DNA from: CAG-791 sp002394525
Lineage (GTDB): Bacteria; Bacillota; Clostridia; Lachnospirales; Lachnospiraceae
Assembly (NCBI GenBank): GCA_946536955.1
Contig: CAMNFJ010000074.1
Location: forward strand, 1 to 13,864
Direction: 5' to 3'
Length of the DNA stretch: 13,864 nucleotides
The position numbers were made by a program, and so were the translations under genes. A model generated the notes under the pieces. The model had not been told where the DNA came from. It searched no databases and worked only from the letters and a program-made list of their open reading frames with translations. This document shows, one piece after another, positions 5,695 through 13,469 of this stretch (its first letter is position 1; every line of letters begins with the position of its first letter).

Positions 5695-7041
5695 ATGACA
5701 CAGCAAAGCCTTAATGACTTGAACCATAAAAAAAAGAAACAGGGAAGCCTCCACCCGACCCTTCCGGCCTCTGCTGGTCCTGAAGCTTACGAGGATGAAA
5801 TAAACAGAGCCATGCCGGAGGAACGCCCGGTCTCTGCCGTCCTGCCTGAAAGCAGCCCTGACGACACACGCTCTCCCATGGGGACCGGGTCCCCGGAAAC
5901 CGCCGTCCGAGGATTTTCGCAGTCCTCCCTGGATCCCCAGTCAACCGCTTCCCGCACATTTTCGCAGCCCTCCCCGGACGCCGCTGCCCATGGGGTTTCG
6001 CAGTCCTCCGCAGACACCACTGCCCGCGGGGTTTCGCAGTCCTCCCTGGACGCCGCTGCCCATGGGGTTTCGCAGTCCTCCGCGGACACCGCCTCCCGCA
6101 GGTTTTCACAGTCCTCCCTGGACCCCCAGCCACCCGCTGCGGCTTCCGCCCTTACGGACCCCGAAACGGCGCCGGTGTCTCCTGACTCCTCCGCCCTCTC
6201 CGGGCTCGCACATGCTTCGGCCCGCGAGGAGGACCACTCCCCTTCCAGGAGCGGACCTGCTCCGGCACACGCAGAAGACCAGGCTGAGATGCCCGCTTCC
6301 TCCGGCCGGACTCAAACTCCTGCCGGCAGCCACAGGTCCCGCGGTGAAGAACCACGGTCCTACACCGGCGGCCCCGGGTCCTCTGCCCGCAGCAAGCTGA
6401 TCAGGGTCATGATCACACTCGCAGTGACAGCCGCCTGCTTTGTGATCATCCTCTATTCCTACAGGCGCCTGTCAGACCCGGACCACGATTCCGGTTTTCT
6501 TTCGGGCCTGCTCGAGAACCTCAGGGGATCCGGTTCCCACGACCCTTTCACAGAAAACAGCGATGACGAAGAGGCTGCCGGCACAGATCCAGCCGATGCC
6601 CCTTATGTGACGGATGATGCCGCTGACCAGACGGACCAGGAGGAAACGGACTGGTCCGGGGAAGATCCTGAGGAGGACTCCTACGATGACAGCCGGGACC
6701 CTTCCGGGGAGGACGAGATCCTTCCCGAAGATGAGGAGGACTATGGCGGGGACAATGATCCTGAATATGACAATGGTTCCGACGAAGATAATGATTCTGA
6801 TGAAGAGGAAATAAGTCCGGACGTGGATGAAAAGAAGGCGCAGGAGGAGGAAGGCTCCGGAGATGAGGGAGAATATGAAGATCCCGGCCCGGATGACCAG
6901 ATCCCCGGTACAGATGACCTCCAGGACATCAGTCAGGATGAAGGATCAGAAAACGACGGCAGCACCGGCAGCGAGGAAGACAGCAGCGCTGCTGACCAGG
7001 AAAGCGGTCAGGAAAGCGGCGGCGACACCGAAGAAGAATGA
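5695..7041 (+). CDS. Gene B: unrecognised single-span membrane protein with 12-residue repeats and acidic tail
   Basis: I do not recognise this 448-residue protein. Visible order: short polar N-terminus with KKKK (residues about 12-15); Ser/Pro/Ala-rich segment; repeats of the form (F/V)SQSS(L/A)D(A/T)(A/T)A(H/R)(G/R) from 74 to about 145. Exact 12-residue units start at 89, 101, 113 and 125, between a longer first unit and a partial last one. A basic stretch SARSKLIR precedes one membrane span, about 236-257. The last about 190 residues are extremely rich in Asp and Glu. By the positive-inside rule the N-terminal part would be cytoplasmic and the acidic tail outside. No sorting motif or enzyme domain is visible. 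The start has GAGAAGGAA about 7 bases upstream. The thioesterase gene follows 53 bases later on the same strand. The acidic tail could bind cations or basic partners; that is speculation. Confidence 0.8.
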   Translation: MTQQSLNDLNHKKKKQGSLHPTLPASAGPEAYEDEINRAMPEERPVSAVLPESSPDDTRSPMGTGSPETAVRGFSQSSLDPQSTASRTFSQPSPDAAAHGVSQSSADTTARGVSQSSLDAAAHGVSQSSADTASRRFSQSSLDPQPPAAASALTDPETAPVSPDSSALSGLAHASAREEDHSPSRSGPAPAHAEDQAEMPASSGRTQTPAGSHRSRGEEPRSYTGGPGSSARSKLIRVMITLAVTAACFVIILYSYRRLSDPDHDSGFLSGLLENLRGSGSHDPFTENSDDEEAAGTDPADAPYVTDDAADQTDQEETDWSGEDPEEDSYDDSRDPSGEDEILPEDEEDYGGDNDPEYDNGSDEDNDSDEEEISPDVDEKKAQEEEGSGDEGEYEDPGPDDQIPGTDDLQDISQDEGSENDGSTGSEEDSSAADQESGQESGGDTEEE

Positions 7042-7094
7042 CCGGAACCGTTTCCCGAAAAGCGATACACCACCATCAGGAAAAGGAAAAAATA

Positions 7095-7505
7095 ATGAGA
7101 ACTCTGGATGACGTGAGAAATTTTTTTGAGGCCGACGTCTACGCGACCGGGACGACCGGGATCCGGATCGAGGACGCCCGCCCCGGATACGCAAGGGTGA
7201 CTCTGGACCTGGACCAGAGACACATGAATGCCGCCAACAGGGTCATGGGCGCGGTCTACTACACCATGGCGGACTTCGCCTTCGCCGTGGCCAACAACTA
7301 CGACATGGAAAAGGGGATCACGGTCACCCTCTCAAGCCAGATCAACTTTATGGGCGCCGCCCGGGGCAGACAGCTCATTGCGGAAGCCAGAGTCCTAAAA
7401 GACGGAAAGAACACCAGCTTCTACTCCATCGATGTGACCGATGAGCTTGGCACGCAGATCGCGGCAGTCTCCTCCAACGGATTTCACATCCCCGGGGGAA
7501 AGTGA
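7095..7505 (+). CDS. PaaI-like hotdog-fold thioesterase
   Basis: A 136-residue single-domain hotdog protein, probably hydrolysing an acyl-CoA in the cytoplasm. RHMNAANRVMGAVYYTMADFAFA (about 42-64) corresponds to the PaaI/4HBT core helix, with N45, G52 and the likely catalytic D60. ITVTLSSQINFMGAARG and LIAEARVLKDGKNTSFYSIDVTDELG are the typical following strands. The HGG of many PaaI proteins reads MGA here, so the substrate or activity may differ. I start at ATG 7095, with AGGAAAAGGA just upstream. An in-frame ATG at 7038 overlaps the gene B stop but lacks a clear site and would add 19 atypical residues. It probably forms an operon with gene B, although no functional link is apparent. Confidence 0.85.
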   Translation: MRTLDDVRNFFEADVYATGTTGIRIEDARPGYARVTLDLDQRHMNAANRVMGAVYYTMADFAFAVANNYDMEKGITVTLSSQINFMGAARGRQLIAEARVLKDGKNTSFYSIDVTDELGTQIAAVSSNGFHIPGGK

Positions 7506-7528
7506 TCTGAAGTGAACGGCGGACAAAA

Positions 7529-7606
7529 GCCGTGAGACAAAAAAGCCGGCGCACAAACAGGCCGGCACACAAACAGGCCGGTGCACAAAAGCCGGAAAAC
7601 AAAAAA
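7529..7606. repeat. Tandem 16-base repeats (gccgg plus A-rich tract)
   Basis: Five units begin with gccg and end in an A-rich tract: 7529-7544, 7545-7560, 7561-7576, 7577-7590 (14 bases) and 7591-7606. A sixth gccgg begins the long terminator stem at 7607. Read on the minus strand each unit is ccggc with a T-rich arm, so neighbouring units can form short GC stems followed by T runs. Confidence 0.75.
7539..7566 (-). terminator. Secondary minus-strand terminator inside the repeat array
   Basis: gccggc at 7561-7566 can pair with gccggc at 7545-7550 (10-base loop), followed on the minus strand by six T (7544-7539). It would act as a back-up to the main terminator of srtB. Confidence 0.55.
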
Positions 7607-7672
7607 GCCGGGGGGCCTGCCAGACAACTCATTTTTTCAGAGAAAAACGAGCTGCCTGGCAGGTCCCCCGGC
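7596..7672 (-). terminator. Main Rho-independent terminator of the glgB-srtB transcript
   Basis: A 17-pair stem (7656-7672 with 7607-7623; one G-T pair) has an inner imperfect stem (ctcattttt at 7628-7636 with aaaaacgag at 7643-7651). On the minus strand it is followed by ttttttgtttt (7606-7596). The plus-strand exit has no T run, so it serves the minus-strand gene mainly. No separate terminator for the thioesterase operon was seen. Confidence 0.85.
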
Positions 7673-7709
7673 TCAATTGACTGACTTTGCAGTTCATCCG
7701 CCTTCCCGG

Positions 7710-8480
7710 TCATTCAATGATGATCGGTACTGCGATGACGATATACCTGGCGTTGTTGAACTCATACGCGCAGGTGGACAGGACGATGACGCTGTTGAGT
7801 CTGTCCAGATCGTATTTGATCTTCGGCTCGAAGGTGGACTTTTCCTCCACCTTGTGCAGGTAGGCCCGCATCTGGTCCGTAGTCTCGAAGAGGCTGTAGA
7901 CCTCGTCCTTTTCCCCGGCGACATAGCCCATGATCAGGTCGAGCCGGTAGTTGCGCTCCGGGGTCAGGTACCACATGGTCGGGTGCTCGTCATAATACTC
8001 CTGCTCCGTATACTTGTGGAGCATGGCGAACATGGATCCGTCCTTCATATGATGGCCGTAGAGGATGGTGGCCGGGTCCATCTGGCCTCTCCGGTTGCGG
8101 TAGTCCTCAAAGATACAGCCCGCGAAGTTGTACTCCTTGTTGACCATATGGTGGAGGTAGAGTTCGTTGTCCTCCCCGTGCATGACCGGATAGTTGACCA
8201 CGGTTTTGGGGCAGTAGATCCAGCCCGCCACATCGGGATTTTTTTTCAGGAGCTTGGCGAAGTCGACTTCGATCGGAGCGGTCTCGCCTTTTTTCTCCGC
8301 TTCTGCGCCCGCTTCTGTCCCTTTCGCTTCCGCCTTTTCCTTCACGACCTCCTCGGAAGTCCTCTTGTACTCCGAGCGTCCCTTATAGTATTCCGAAAAG
8401 ATTCCATAGAGGCGGTATCCGCTGTAGAGCAGGACGCCTATGAAAAATATAAGCAGAAAATTTATGATGAATTTTTTCAT
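7710..8480 (-). CDS. srtB: Class B sortase
   Basis: Membrane-anchored cysteine transpeptidase that attaches surface proteins to the cell wall or joins pilin-like subunits; 256 residues. An N-terminal uncleaved membrane anchor (about 4-26) is followed by a charged Lys/Glu/Ala-rich linker (35-70) and the sortase domain. Class B features: GWIYCPKTVVNYPV, DNELYLHH, ILYGHHMKDGSMFAML with catalytic H143, LSTCAYEF with catalytic C237, and ARYIV with R245. The ribosome binding site is weak (AGGTG). It lies 47 bases downstream of glgB on the same strand, so it is probably co-transcribed. No protein with a recognisable class B sorting signal is encoded in this window, so its substrate is elsewhere or uses an unusual motif. 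Confidence 0.93.
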   Translation of the reverse strand: MKKFIINFLLIFFIGVLLYSGYRLYGIFSEYYKGRSEYKRTSEEVVKEKAEAKGTEAGAEAEKKGETAPIEVDFAKLLKKNPDVAGWIYCPKTVVNYPVMHGEDNELYLHHMVNKEYNFAGCIFEDYRNRRGQMDPATILYGHHMKDGSMFAMLHKYTEQEYYDEHPTMWYLTPERNYRLDLIMGYVAGEKDEVYSLFETTDQMRAYLHKVEEKSTFEPKIKYDLDRLNSVIVLSTCAYEFNNARYIVIAVPIIIE

Positions 8481-8527
8481 AATAACACCTGTCTGCCCCG
8501 TCCGGGGCTGTCCGCCTCACGCGGTCC

Positions 8528-10363
8528 TCAAACGGCGCTGATCCTGTAAAGGGCCCCTGAAAAGGCGGGGATTGCAAAGGTCACAGAGCTGCCGGCGATC
8601 AGTCTGACCTCTTCCGGCTCCTCCTGTTTGCTGCCGCTCCAGCGCTCCCAGTCCGTATGCAGGACCAGCTTCCAGGCCTCGTCTTTTTGAACCTTGAAGG
8701 TCAGGAGTCTCTCGCGGGAGGAGAAATTGAACACGGCTGCCATATCGTCAGAGCAGACTGTACCGGCGGAGCAGGCCGCGGCATTTTGTCCGTGCCCGCC
8801 CGCGTTTCTGCGGATGGCAAAGACGTCATGTCCCTGGTCGTTCATGGCGATCCAGGCAAAGCCGGCCGGATCGTAGTCCTGCTGCGAGAGGGCGGCATAG
8901 TCCCGGTAGACCGCGTTGAGGCAGGTCATGTACTTGTGGAAGGAATCATGCGCGGGATAGCGGAGCAGGAAATTGTCGGGTTCCTTTGTCTCGTCCCACT
9001 CCCGGAACATGGCGATCTCATTTCCCATGAAATTGAGCTTCTTGCCGGGATGCACATACATGTACAGGTAGAGGGCGCGGGCCTGCTGGAATTTTTCCTC
9101 ATAGGTCCCGAAGATCTTGTCGATGATCGTCCTCTTGCCGTGTACGACCTCATCGTGGGAGAGCGGGAGCAGGTGGCGCTCGTTATAATAATAATGCATG
9201 GAAAAGGTCAGCAGCTCCGGCCGCATGGCCCTCTCATCCGAGGTCTTCTTGAAATAGTCCAGGGTGTCATTCATCCAGCCCAGGTCCCATTTATAGTCGA
9301 ATTCAAGTCCGCCCTCGTCCGCGCTCCTCGTGCAGCCGGGGAAGGAGGTACTGTCCTCGGCGATCAGCATGGCCGTCGGATGAAGGGCATGAAGTCCCCG
9401 GTTCATCTTTCTGAGGAAGTCCACCGCAGGCTCGTTTCTGCCGCGGCGCTCATCACCCATCCAGTAGATCACCCGGCTGATGGCATCCATGCGCAGACCG
9501 TCGAAGTGGTACTCCGTCAGCCAGTAATTGGCGGCGGACTGCATGAAGGAGGCCACCTCCCGGCGGGCAAAGATAAAATTGCAGCTGCCCCACTCGCTGT
9601 CCGACACGTCGCTGGCCGGATATTCATAGAGTTCGGATCCGTCGTAGCGGCGCAGGCCATAGCTGTCCACGGCAAAATGGGCGGGGACAAAATCCAGAAT
9701 GGCCCCGATCCCGGCCCTGTGCAGGCGGTCGATCAGTTCCTGCAGCTGGCCGGCCGTCCCGTAGCGGGAGGTCGGGCTGAAGAAGCCCGTGCACTGGTAG
9801 CCCCAGCTGCCGTCAAAGGGATGCTCGGCCAGGGGCATGAACTCCACATGGGTGTAGTTGTTTGCCTTGACATAATCGATCAGCTGGTCCGCGATCGCCG
9901 CATAGCTGAACCATCCGTTGGGATCCGCAGCATTGGTCCTGAAGGACCCCAGATGCAGCTCATAGATGTTCAGAGGCCGGTCATAGCAGCGGGTGCGGTT
10001 CTGCATCCACTCCCCGTCCGAGAAATGAAAGGCACCGAGGTCGCGCACGATCGAGGCGAAGCCCGGCCGCAGCTCCATGCCGAAGCCGTAGGGATCGCAG
10101 TGCTCCACGCGGCCGTTTTTCCCGTAGATCACATATTTGTACATCTGCCCGGGTCTGGCATCCGGCACAAAGATCTCATAGAACTGGACGCGGGTTGACA
10201 TCCGCATCTCCTCTTCCTTCCAGCCGTTGAATTCCCCGACGATGCAGACTTTGTCCGCCTGGGGCGCAAAGGTGCGGAAGACCACGCCCCCGTCCTGCGG
10301 ATGTGCGCCCAGATACTGGTAGGCGTCGTAACACTCTCCCGTATAAAACTTCTGAAAATCCAT
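8528..10363 (-). CDS. glgB: 1,4-alpha-glucan (glycogen) branching enzyme
   Basis: Cytoplasmic GH13 enzyme that makes alpha-1,6 branches in glycogen; 611 residues, the short form with a single N-terminal CBM48. Domains: CBM48 about 15-110 (VVFRTFAPQADKVCIVGEFNGW), GH13 barrel about 130-500, C-terminal beta domain to 611. Conserved regions: DFVPAHFAVD (224-233), DGLRMDA with nucleophile D293, AEDST with acid/base E336, and LPLSHDEVVHGK with D404. The ATG at 10363 has AAGGGA 6-7 bases upstream. An in-frame TTG eight codons earlier is less likely. A small Ala/Gly/Cys-rich insertion (HGQNAAACSAGTVC) lies in the C-terminal domain. No other glycogen genes are in the window. srtB follows closely. Confidence 0.96.
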   Translation of the reverse strand: MDFQKFYTGECYDAYQYLGAHPQDGGVVFRTFAPQADKVCIVGEFNGWKEEEMRMSTRVQFYEIFVPDARPGQMYKYVIYGKNGRVEHCDPYGFGMELRPGFASIVRDLGAFHFSDGEWMQNRTRCYDRPLNIYELHLGSFRTNAADPNGWFSYAAIADQLIDYVKANNYTHVEFMPLAEHPFDGSWGYQCTGFFSPTSRYGTAGQLQELIDRLHRAGIGAILDFVPAHFAVDSYGLRRYDGSELYEYPASDVSDSEWGSCNFIFARREVASFMQSAANYWLTEYHFDGLRMDAISRVIYWMGDERRGRNEPAVDFLRKMNRGLHALHPTAMLIAEDSTSFPGCTRSADEGGLEFDYKWDLGWMNDTLDYFKKTSDERAMRPELLTFSMHYYYNERHLLPLSHDEVVHGKRTIIDKIFGTYEEKFQQARALYLYMYVHPGKKLNFMGNEIAMFREWDETKEPDNFLLRYPAHDSFHKYMTCLNAVYRDYAALSQQDYDPAGFAWIAMNDQGHDVFAIRRNAGGHGQNAAACSAGTVCSDDMAAVFNFSSRERLLTFKVQKDEAWKLVLHTDWERWSGSKQEEPEEVRLIAGSSVTFAIPAFSGALYRISAV

Positions 10364-10414
10364 TCTGTTCCCTTCTGTCTGAACCAATGAGGACTTTTAA
10401 ATCGGCGATATTCT

Positions 10415-10449
10415 TGTGAACATCACAGTATGCTTGTGCTCCGTCACAA
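10415..10449. promoter_or_regulatory. Clustered TTGTG/CACAA half-sites upstream of glgB
   Basis: TGTGA-aca-TCACA (10415-10427) and TTGTG-ctccgt-CACAA (10434-10449) are adjacent inverted repeats in the 109-base gap between the binding-protein stop and glgB. They could be an operator or weak hairpins at the end of the upstream transcript. The spacings do not fit CRP (6 bases) or Rex (8 between these half-sites) exactly. No confident promoter was found. Confidence 0.25.
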
Positions 10450-10472
10450 AGAAACGCTATCGACAGGATTTT

Positions 10473-11735
10473 TCACTCTTCGGTTTCCTCCGCGGTATCC
10501 GCTGTGGCGGCACTCTCCGCCGCGGCAGCTGCGGCCTCTTCACCTGTCAAGGCCTCCGCGGACTGGTCTGTCCCCGCGCTGCCGGCAAAGGCCGGCTCTT
10601 CCTGATTCTCAATCTTTTCCCGTGTATTCCAGAGCTGGTCCAGGACCTCCTGGGCATTTTCCTCTGTCACCTTAAAGATCACGCTGGAGATCTTTTTTTC
10701 CTTCTGGTTTCCTTCGACCAGGTCCTTTGCCGCCACGGCGGTCAGACCGGCCTGCTCGTAGAAGTCGGTGAAGGTGGAAGCGCTCATGAGCTTGTTGATA
10801 ATGGCTGTACAGGCGTCCTCATGGGCATCTGTCCCGATGACCAGAATATCTCTGCCGACCAGCCTGTGGCGGAGCTGGACTCCGTCAGCGGCGGCCGCCG
10901 CGGCATCCTCGGAACTGCACAGCACAAGCTCCGCTTCCTTCCTGTATTCGTTGAGCATGTCCTGGGTATAGGCCGACACCTCCTCGTGGTTTGTATACTC
11001 TGTCCTTCCCAGGATCCTTAGCTCCGAGCCCAGGTCCGCGATGGTCTGAGAAAGCGTCTCCTCTGTATTCTCATCCCCGCCGATCAGGACCGCCCCGACA
11101 TGGCCGTCCCCGTTAAAATCAGGGCCCCGTTCAGCCCCGCTGTAATCGTAGAGGACCGTCATCTGGCAGGCCGTCCTGTCAGCCTGGTCCGACCCGATCC
11201 ACACGACGGGCATATCCAGGGCCCGCCAGCGGTCGACCTCCTCCGGGTCCGGCGAGCAGTTCACAAACACAGCCCCGGCCCCCCTCGCGGTGATCATATC
11301 CGCCAGGTCCGGGATCCTCTTGTCAGAGACCGGGGAGACGATCACAATCGAGCAGCCCTGGTCAAGGAATCCTCCGACTGTCTCCGCCTGCCTGGTCCTG
11401 CTGTCGACAAAGTCCCCGGCGATGATGTTTTCCGGCCGGAATCCCTGCAGGGTCAGCGTACTCCCAAGCTCATAGAGCAGGCGGTCATTGTCCCCGTTCT
11501 CCGTCTTCGCCAGACTGATCCCCACCAGGGTCGTTTCCGGCGTGGGCCTGGGCTCCTCCTCGGCAGCGGCGGCAGCCGTCTCTGCCTCCCGGGCAGCCTC
11601 CATGGCCTCCGACCTGTCCTCCGATGCGGATTCGGCGACGGGAGCGGCCTGCTGACTGCCGCATCCGGCCGCCAGCAGCAATGCCAGCAGGATCACTGCC
11701 ACACAAGGTCTCCATTTCAATTTCTTTCCGCGCAT
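10473..11735 (-). CDS. Sugar-binding lipoprotein, MglB-like periplasmic binding protein family
   Basis: Extracellular solute-binding lipoprotein of 420 residues. A signal peptide with lipobox LAAGC (modified Cys 25) is followed by an Ala/Glu-rich linker (26-68) and a type 1 periplasmic-binding fold (about 69-370). DFNGDGHVG (206-214) corresponds to the calcium-binding loop DLNKDGQIQ of the galactose/glucose-binding protein MglB; the D-N-D positions are kept, the later Gln ligands are not. IVIVSPVSD and LVIGTDAHEDA are family-typical strands. The C-terminal about 40 residues are Ala/Glu-rich low complexity. No permease or ATPase gene is adjacent, so it may serve an unlinked transporter or a sensor. 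The start has AAGGAGG 8-9 bases upstream. Ligand unknown, probably a sugar. Confidence 0.88.
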   Translation of the reverse strand: MRGKKLKWRPCVAVILLALLLAAGCGSQQAAPVAESASEDRSEAMEAAREAETAAAAAEEEPRPTPETTLVGISLAKTENGDNDRLLYELGSTLTLQGFRPENIIAGDFVDSRTRQAETVGGFLDQGCSIVIVSPVSDKRIPDLADMITARGAGAVFVNCSPDPEEVDRWRALDMPVVWIGSDQADRTACQMTVLYDYSGAERGPDFNGDGHVGAVLIGGDENTEETLSQTIADLGSELRILGRTEYTNHEEVSAYTQDMLNEYRKEAELVLCSSEDAAAAAADGVQLRHRLVGRDILVIGTDAHEDACTAIINKLMSASTFTDFYEQAGLTAVAAKDLVEGNQKEKKISSVIFKVTEENAQEVLDQLWNTREKIENQEEPAFAGSAGTDQSAEALTGEEAAAAAAESAATADTAEETEE

Positions 11736-11778
11736 AGGCAGCCTCCTTCAACACCGACTGATAGTAAAAAGCTATTCT

Positions 11779-11787
11779 ATTATAGCA
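11779..11787 (-). promoter_or_regulatory. Extended -10 promoter of the sugar-binding lipoprotein gene
   Basis: On the minus strand TGC-TATAAT (11787-11779) is a perfect extended -10 element. No good -35 is visible at the proper distance, as is usual for extended -10 promoters. The leader is about 35 bases. Confidence 0.6.
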
Positions 11788-11829
11788 AGATGCACAGAAA
11801 AATGATACAGCTTTCGCGGACAGGCACAT

Positions 11830-11865
11830 AAAAAACAGAGCTGCAGCATTCCTGCTGCAGCTCTG
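11830..11865 (-). terminator. Rho-independent terminator of the lactate operon
   Basis: A perfect 13-base stem (cagagctgcagca at 11836-11848 with 11853-11865) and a four-base loop are followed on the minus strand by six T (11835-11830). It separates the lactate genes from the binding-protein gene. Confidence 0.92.
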
Positions 11866-11926
11866 CTCCCGCTGTTTATCGAAAGGGGATATTCAGTATG
11901 TGATCCTCTGATGCCGGATCCTCTGA

Positions 11927-13360
11927 TCAGTCCACGCCCTCTACAGGATAGCAGACCTTGCCGGGGTTCAGGATCAGGTTGGGGTCGAAGACCTTCTTGA
12001 TGCCGAACATGAGGTCAATGGTCCTGTCGCCGAGGCAGCGGCGCATATACTCCATCTTGCCGCGGCCGATGCCGTGCTCACCGGAGACCAGGCCGCCGAT
12101 CTCTGTCGCGCGCTTGTAGAGCTTGTCGAAGTACTTGTCGACGCGTTTCTTGAACTCTTCCTCCTCCAGTGTGTTGGAGCACTGGTAGATGTGGAGGTTG
12201 CCGTCGCCGGCGTGGCCGAAGCTCTTGATCTCCAGACCGCACTCTGCGCCGTAGGCCTTGGAGAAGGTCAGGAACTCAGCGATCTTGTTGATCGGGACAA
12301 CGACGTCGCACTCGTCCAGAAGCTTGGTCTCGGCTTCGATCGCCTCGAGGAAACCGGAGCGGGCTGCCCATGCGTCTTTGATCTTGCTGGGTGTATCCGC
12401 GACGAGAACGTCGACAGCGCCGGCTTCAAGGACCAGCTCGCAGGCCTTCTCGACCTTGGCCATGACCTGGTCTTCATCGGTTCCGTCGAAGGTGACCAGC
12501 AGATAAGCGCCGATCTCCTGGCCGTCCAGCTCCTTGGGGAAGGTGCTCTTGCCGATGAAACGCTCGCTGGAGAGGACGATCTCTCTCTCCATGAACTCCA
12601 GAGCCTGGGGATCCAGCTGAGCCATCTTGATTTTCGGGACTGTGGAGATCGCGGTCTCCAGGTCGACGAAGGGGATGACCAGGGAGATGACAGACTTGGG
12701 AGCGGGGATGATCTTGAGAGTGAGCTCGGTGATGACACCAAGGGTACCCTCTGCACCGATCATCAGGTTGATCAGGCTGTAGCCTGTGGAGGTCTTGCTG
12801 ACCTGTGCGCCGAAGTCCACGACGTCGCCGTTTGCGAGGACGACCTTCATGGCGCGGACATAGTCGCGGGTCGCGCCGTACTTGACAGCACGCATGCCGC
12901 CGGCATTGGTGGAGACGTTGCCGCCCAGGCAGGCGAACTTCTCACCGGGATCCGGGGGATACAGGAGTCCCTGGCGGACGCAGTCCTCAGCGAGGTCGTT
13001 GAGCAGAACGCCGGGCTGTACGCGGACGATCATGTTCTCAAGATCATACTCGAGGATCTGGTTCATCTTCTGCGTGTCGATCATGACGCCGCCCAGGACG
13101 GCGACACTGGCGCCGACGAGGCCTGTACCTGCGCCGCGGGGGGTGACAGGGATCAGGTTGTCATTGCAGATCTTCATGACGGCGGAGATTTCCTCGGTCG
13201 TCAGAGGCTGGATCAGTACATCGGGCATTTTCTTGCCGTAGATGGGCATCTCGTCACGCATATAGTCGGGATTGATATCCTCGCCTACAAAGACGTGGCC
13301 GGGAGCTGCAGCCTTGAGCTGCTCGATGATCTCGGGGGTTACCTGGTTGTAAGTTGCCAT
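11927..13360 (-). CDS. FAD-linked lactate/glycolate dehydrogenase (GlcD/LctD-like)
   Basis: Flavoprotein of the FAD_binding_4 / FAD-oxidase C family that oxidises a 2-hydroxyacid, probably lactate, to pyruvate; 477 residues, usual length. The N-terminal FAD domain shows PRGAGTGLVGASV (74-86), GGNVSTNAGGMRAVKYGATRD in two parts (146-166) and IGAEGTLGVITE (201-212). The C-terminal substrate domain shows HAGDGNLH (383-390) and SGEHGIG (426-432), the metal and substrate motifs. The ATG has AAAGGAG 9 bases upstream. It directly follows a lactate permease gene, which supports a lactate role. In Acetobacterium-like anaerobes such enzymes work with an electron-transferring flavoprotein (EtfAB); those genes, if present, are beyond the window. 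D- versus L-lactate specificity cannot be told. Confidence 0.92.
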   Translation of the reverse strand: MATYNQVTPEIIEQLKAAAPGHVFVGEDINPDYMRDEMPIYGKKMPDVLIQPLTTEEISAVMKICNDNLIPVTPRGAGTGLVGASVAVLGGVMIDTQKMNQILEYDLENMIVRVQPGVLLNDLAEDCVRQGLLYPPDPGEKFACLGGNVSTNAGGMRAVKYGATRDYVRAMKVVLANGDVVDFGAQVSKTSTGYSLINLMIGAEGTLGVITELTLKIIPAPKSVISLVIPFVDLETAISTVPKIKMAQLDPQALEFMEREIVLSSERFIGKSTFPKELDGQEIGAYLLVTFDGTDEDQVMAKVEKACELVLEAGAVDVLVADTPSKIKDAWAARSGFLEAIEAETKLLDECDVVVPINKIAEFLTFSKAYGAECGLEIKSFGHAGDGNLHIYQCSNTLEEEEFKKRVDKYFDKLYKRATEIGGLVSGEHGIGRGKMEYMRRCLGDRTIDLMFGIKKVFDPNLILNPGKVCYPVEGVD

Positions 13361-13384
13361 TTACCGTTCTCCTTTCAGATGGGG

Positions 13385-13421
13385 GCCGTCCGGAGGCCTT
13401 ATCCCTGAGCCGCCGGACGGC
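13385..13421 (-). other. Intercistronic hairpin between permease and dehydrogenase genes
   Basis: gccgtccgg (13385-13393) is perfectly complementary to ccggacggc (13413-13421), a 9-base GC stem with a 19-base loop. No T run follows on either strand, so it is more likely an mRNA-processing or stability element than a terminator. Confidence 0.55.
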
Positions 13422-13469
13422 GGGTTGCACAACTTTTATGACTTATGAGAAAGCACCTCTAAGCATCTC

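Noticed and set aside
2472..7041. Genes A and B as substrates of the nearby class B sortase
   Set aside because: Neither C-terminus has a sorting motif, hydrophobic stretch and basic tail; their spans are internal.
7581..8549. 322-codon plus-strand frame over the terminator and sortase
   Set aside because: Antisense to a sortase with complete catalytic motifs; its first part is terminator repeat.
10415..10427. CRP-like TGTGA/TCACA site
   Set aside because: The spacer is 3 bases instead of 6, and CRP of that type is not expected in this lineage.
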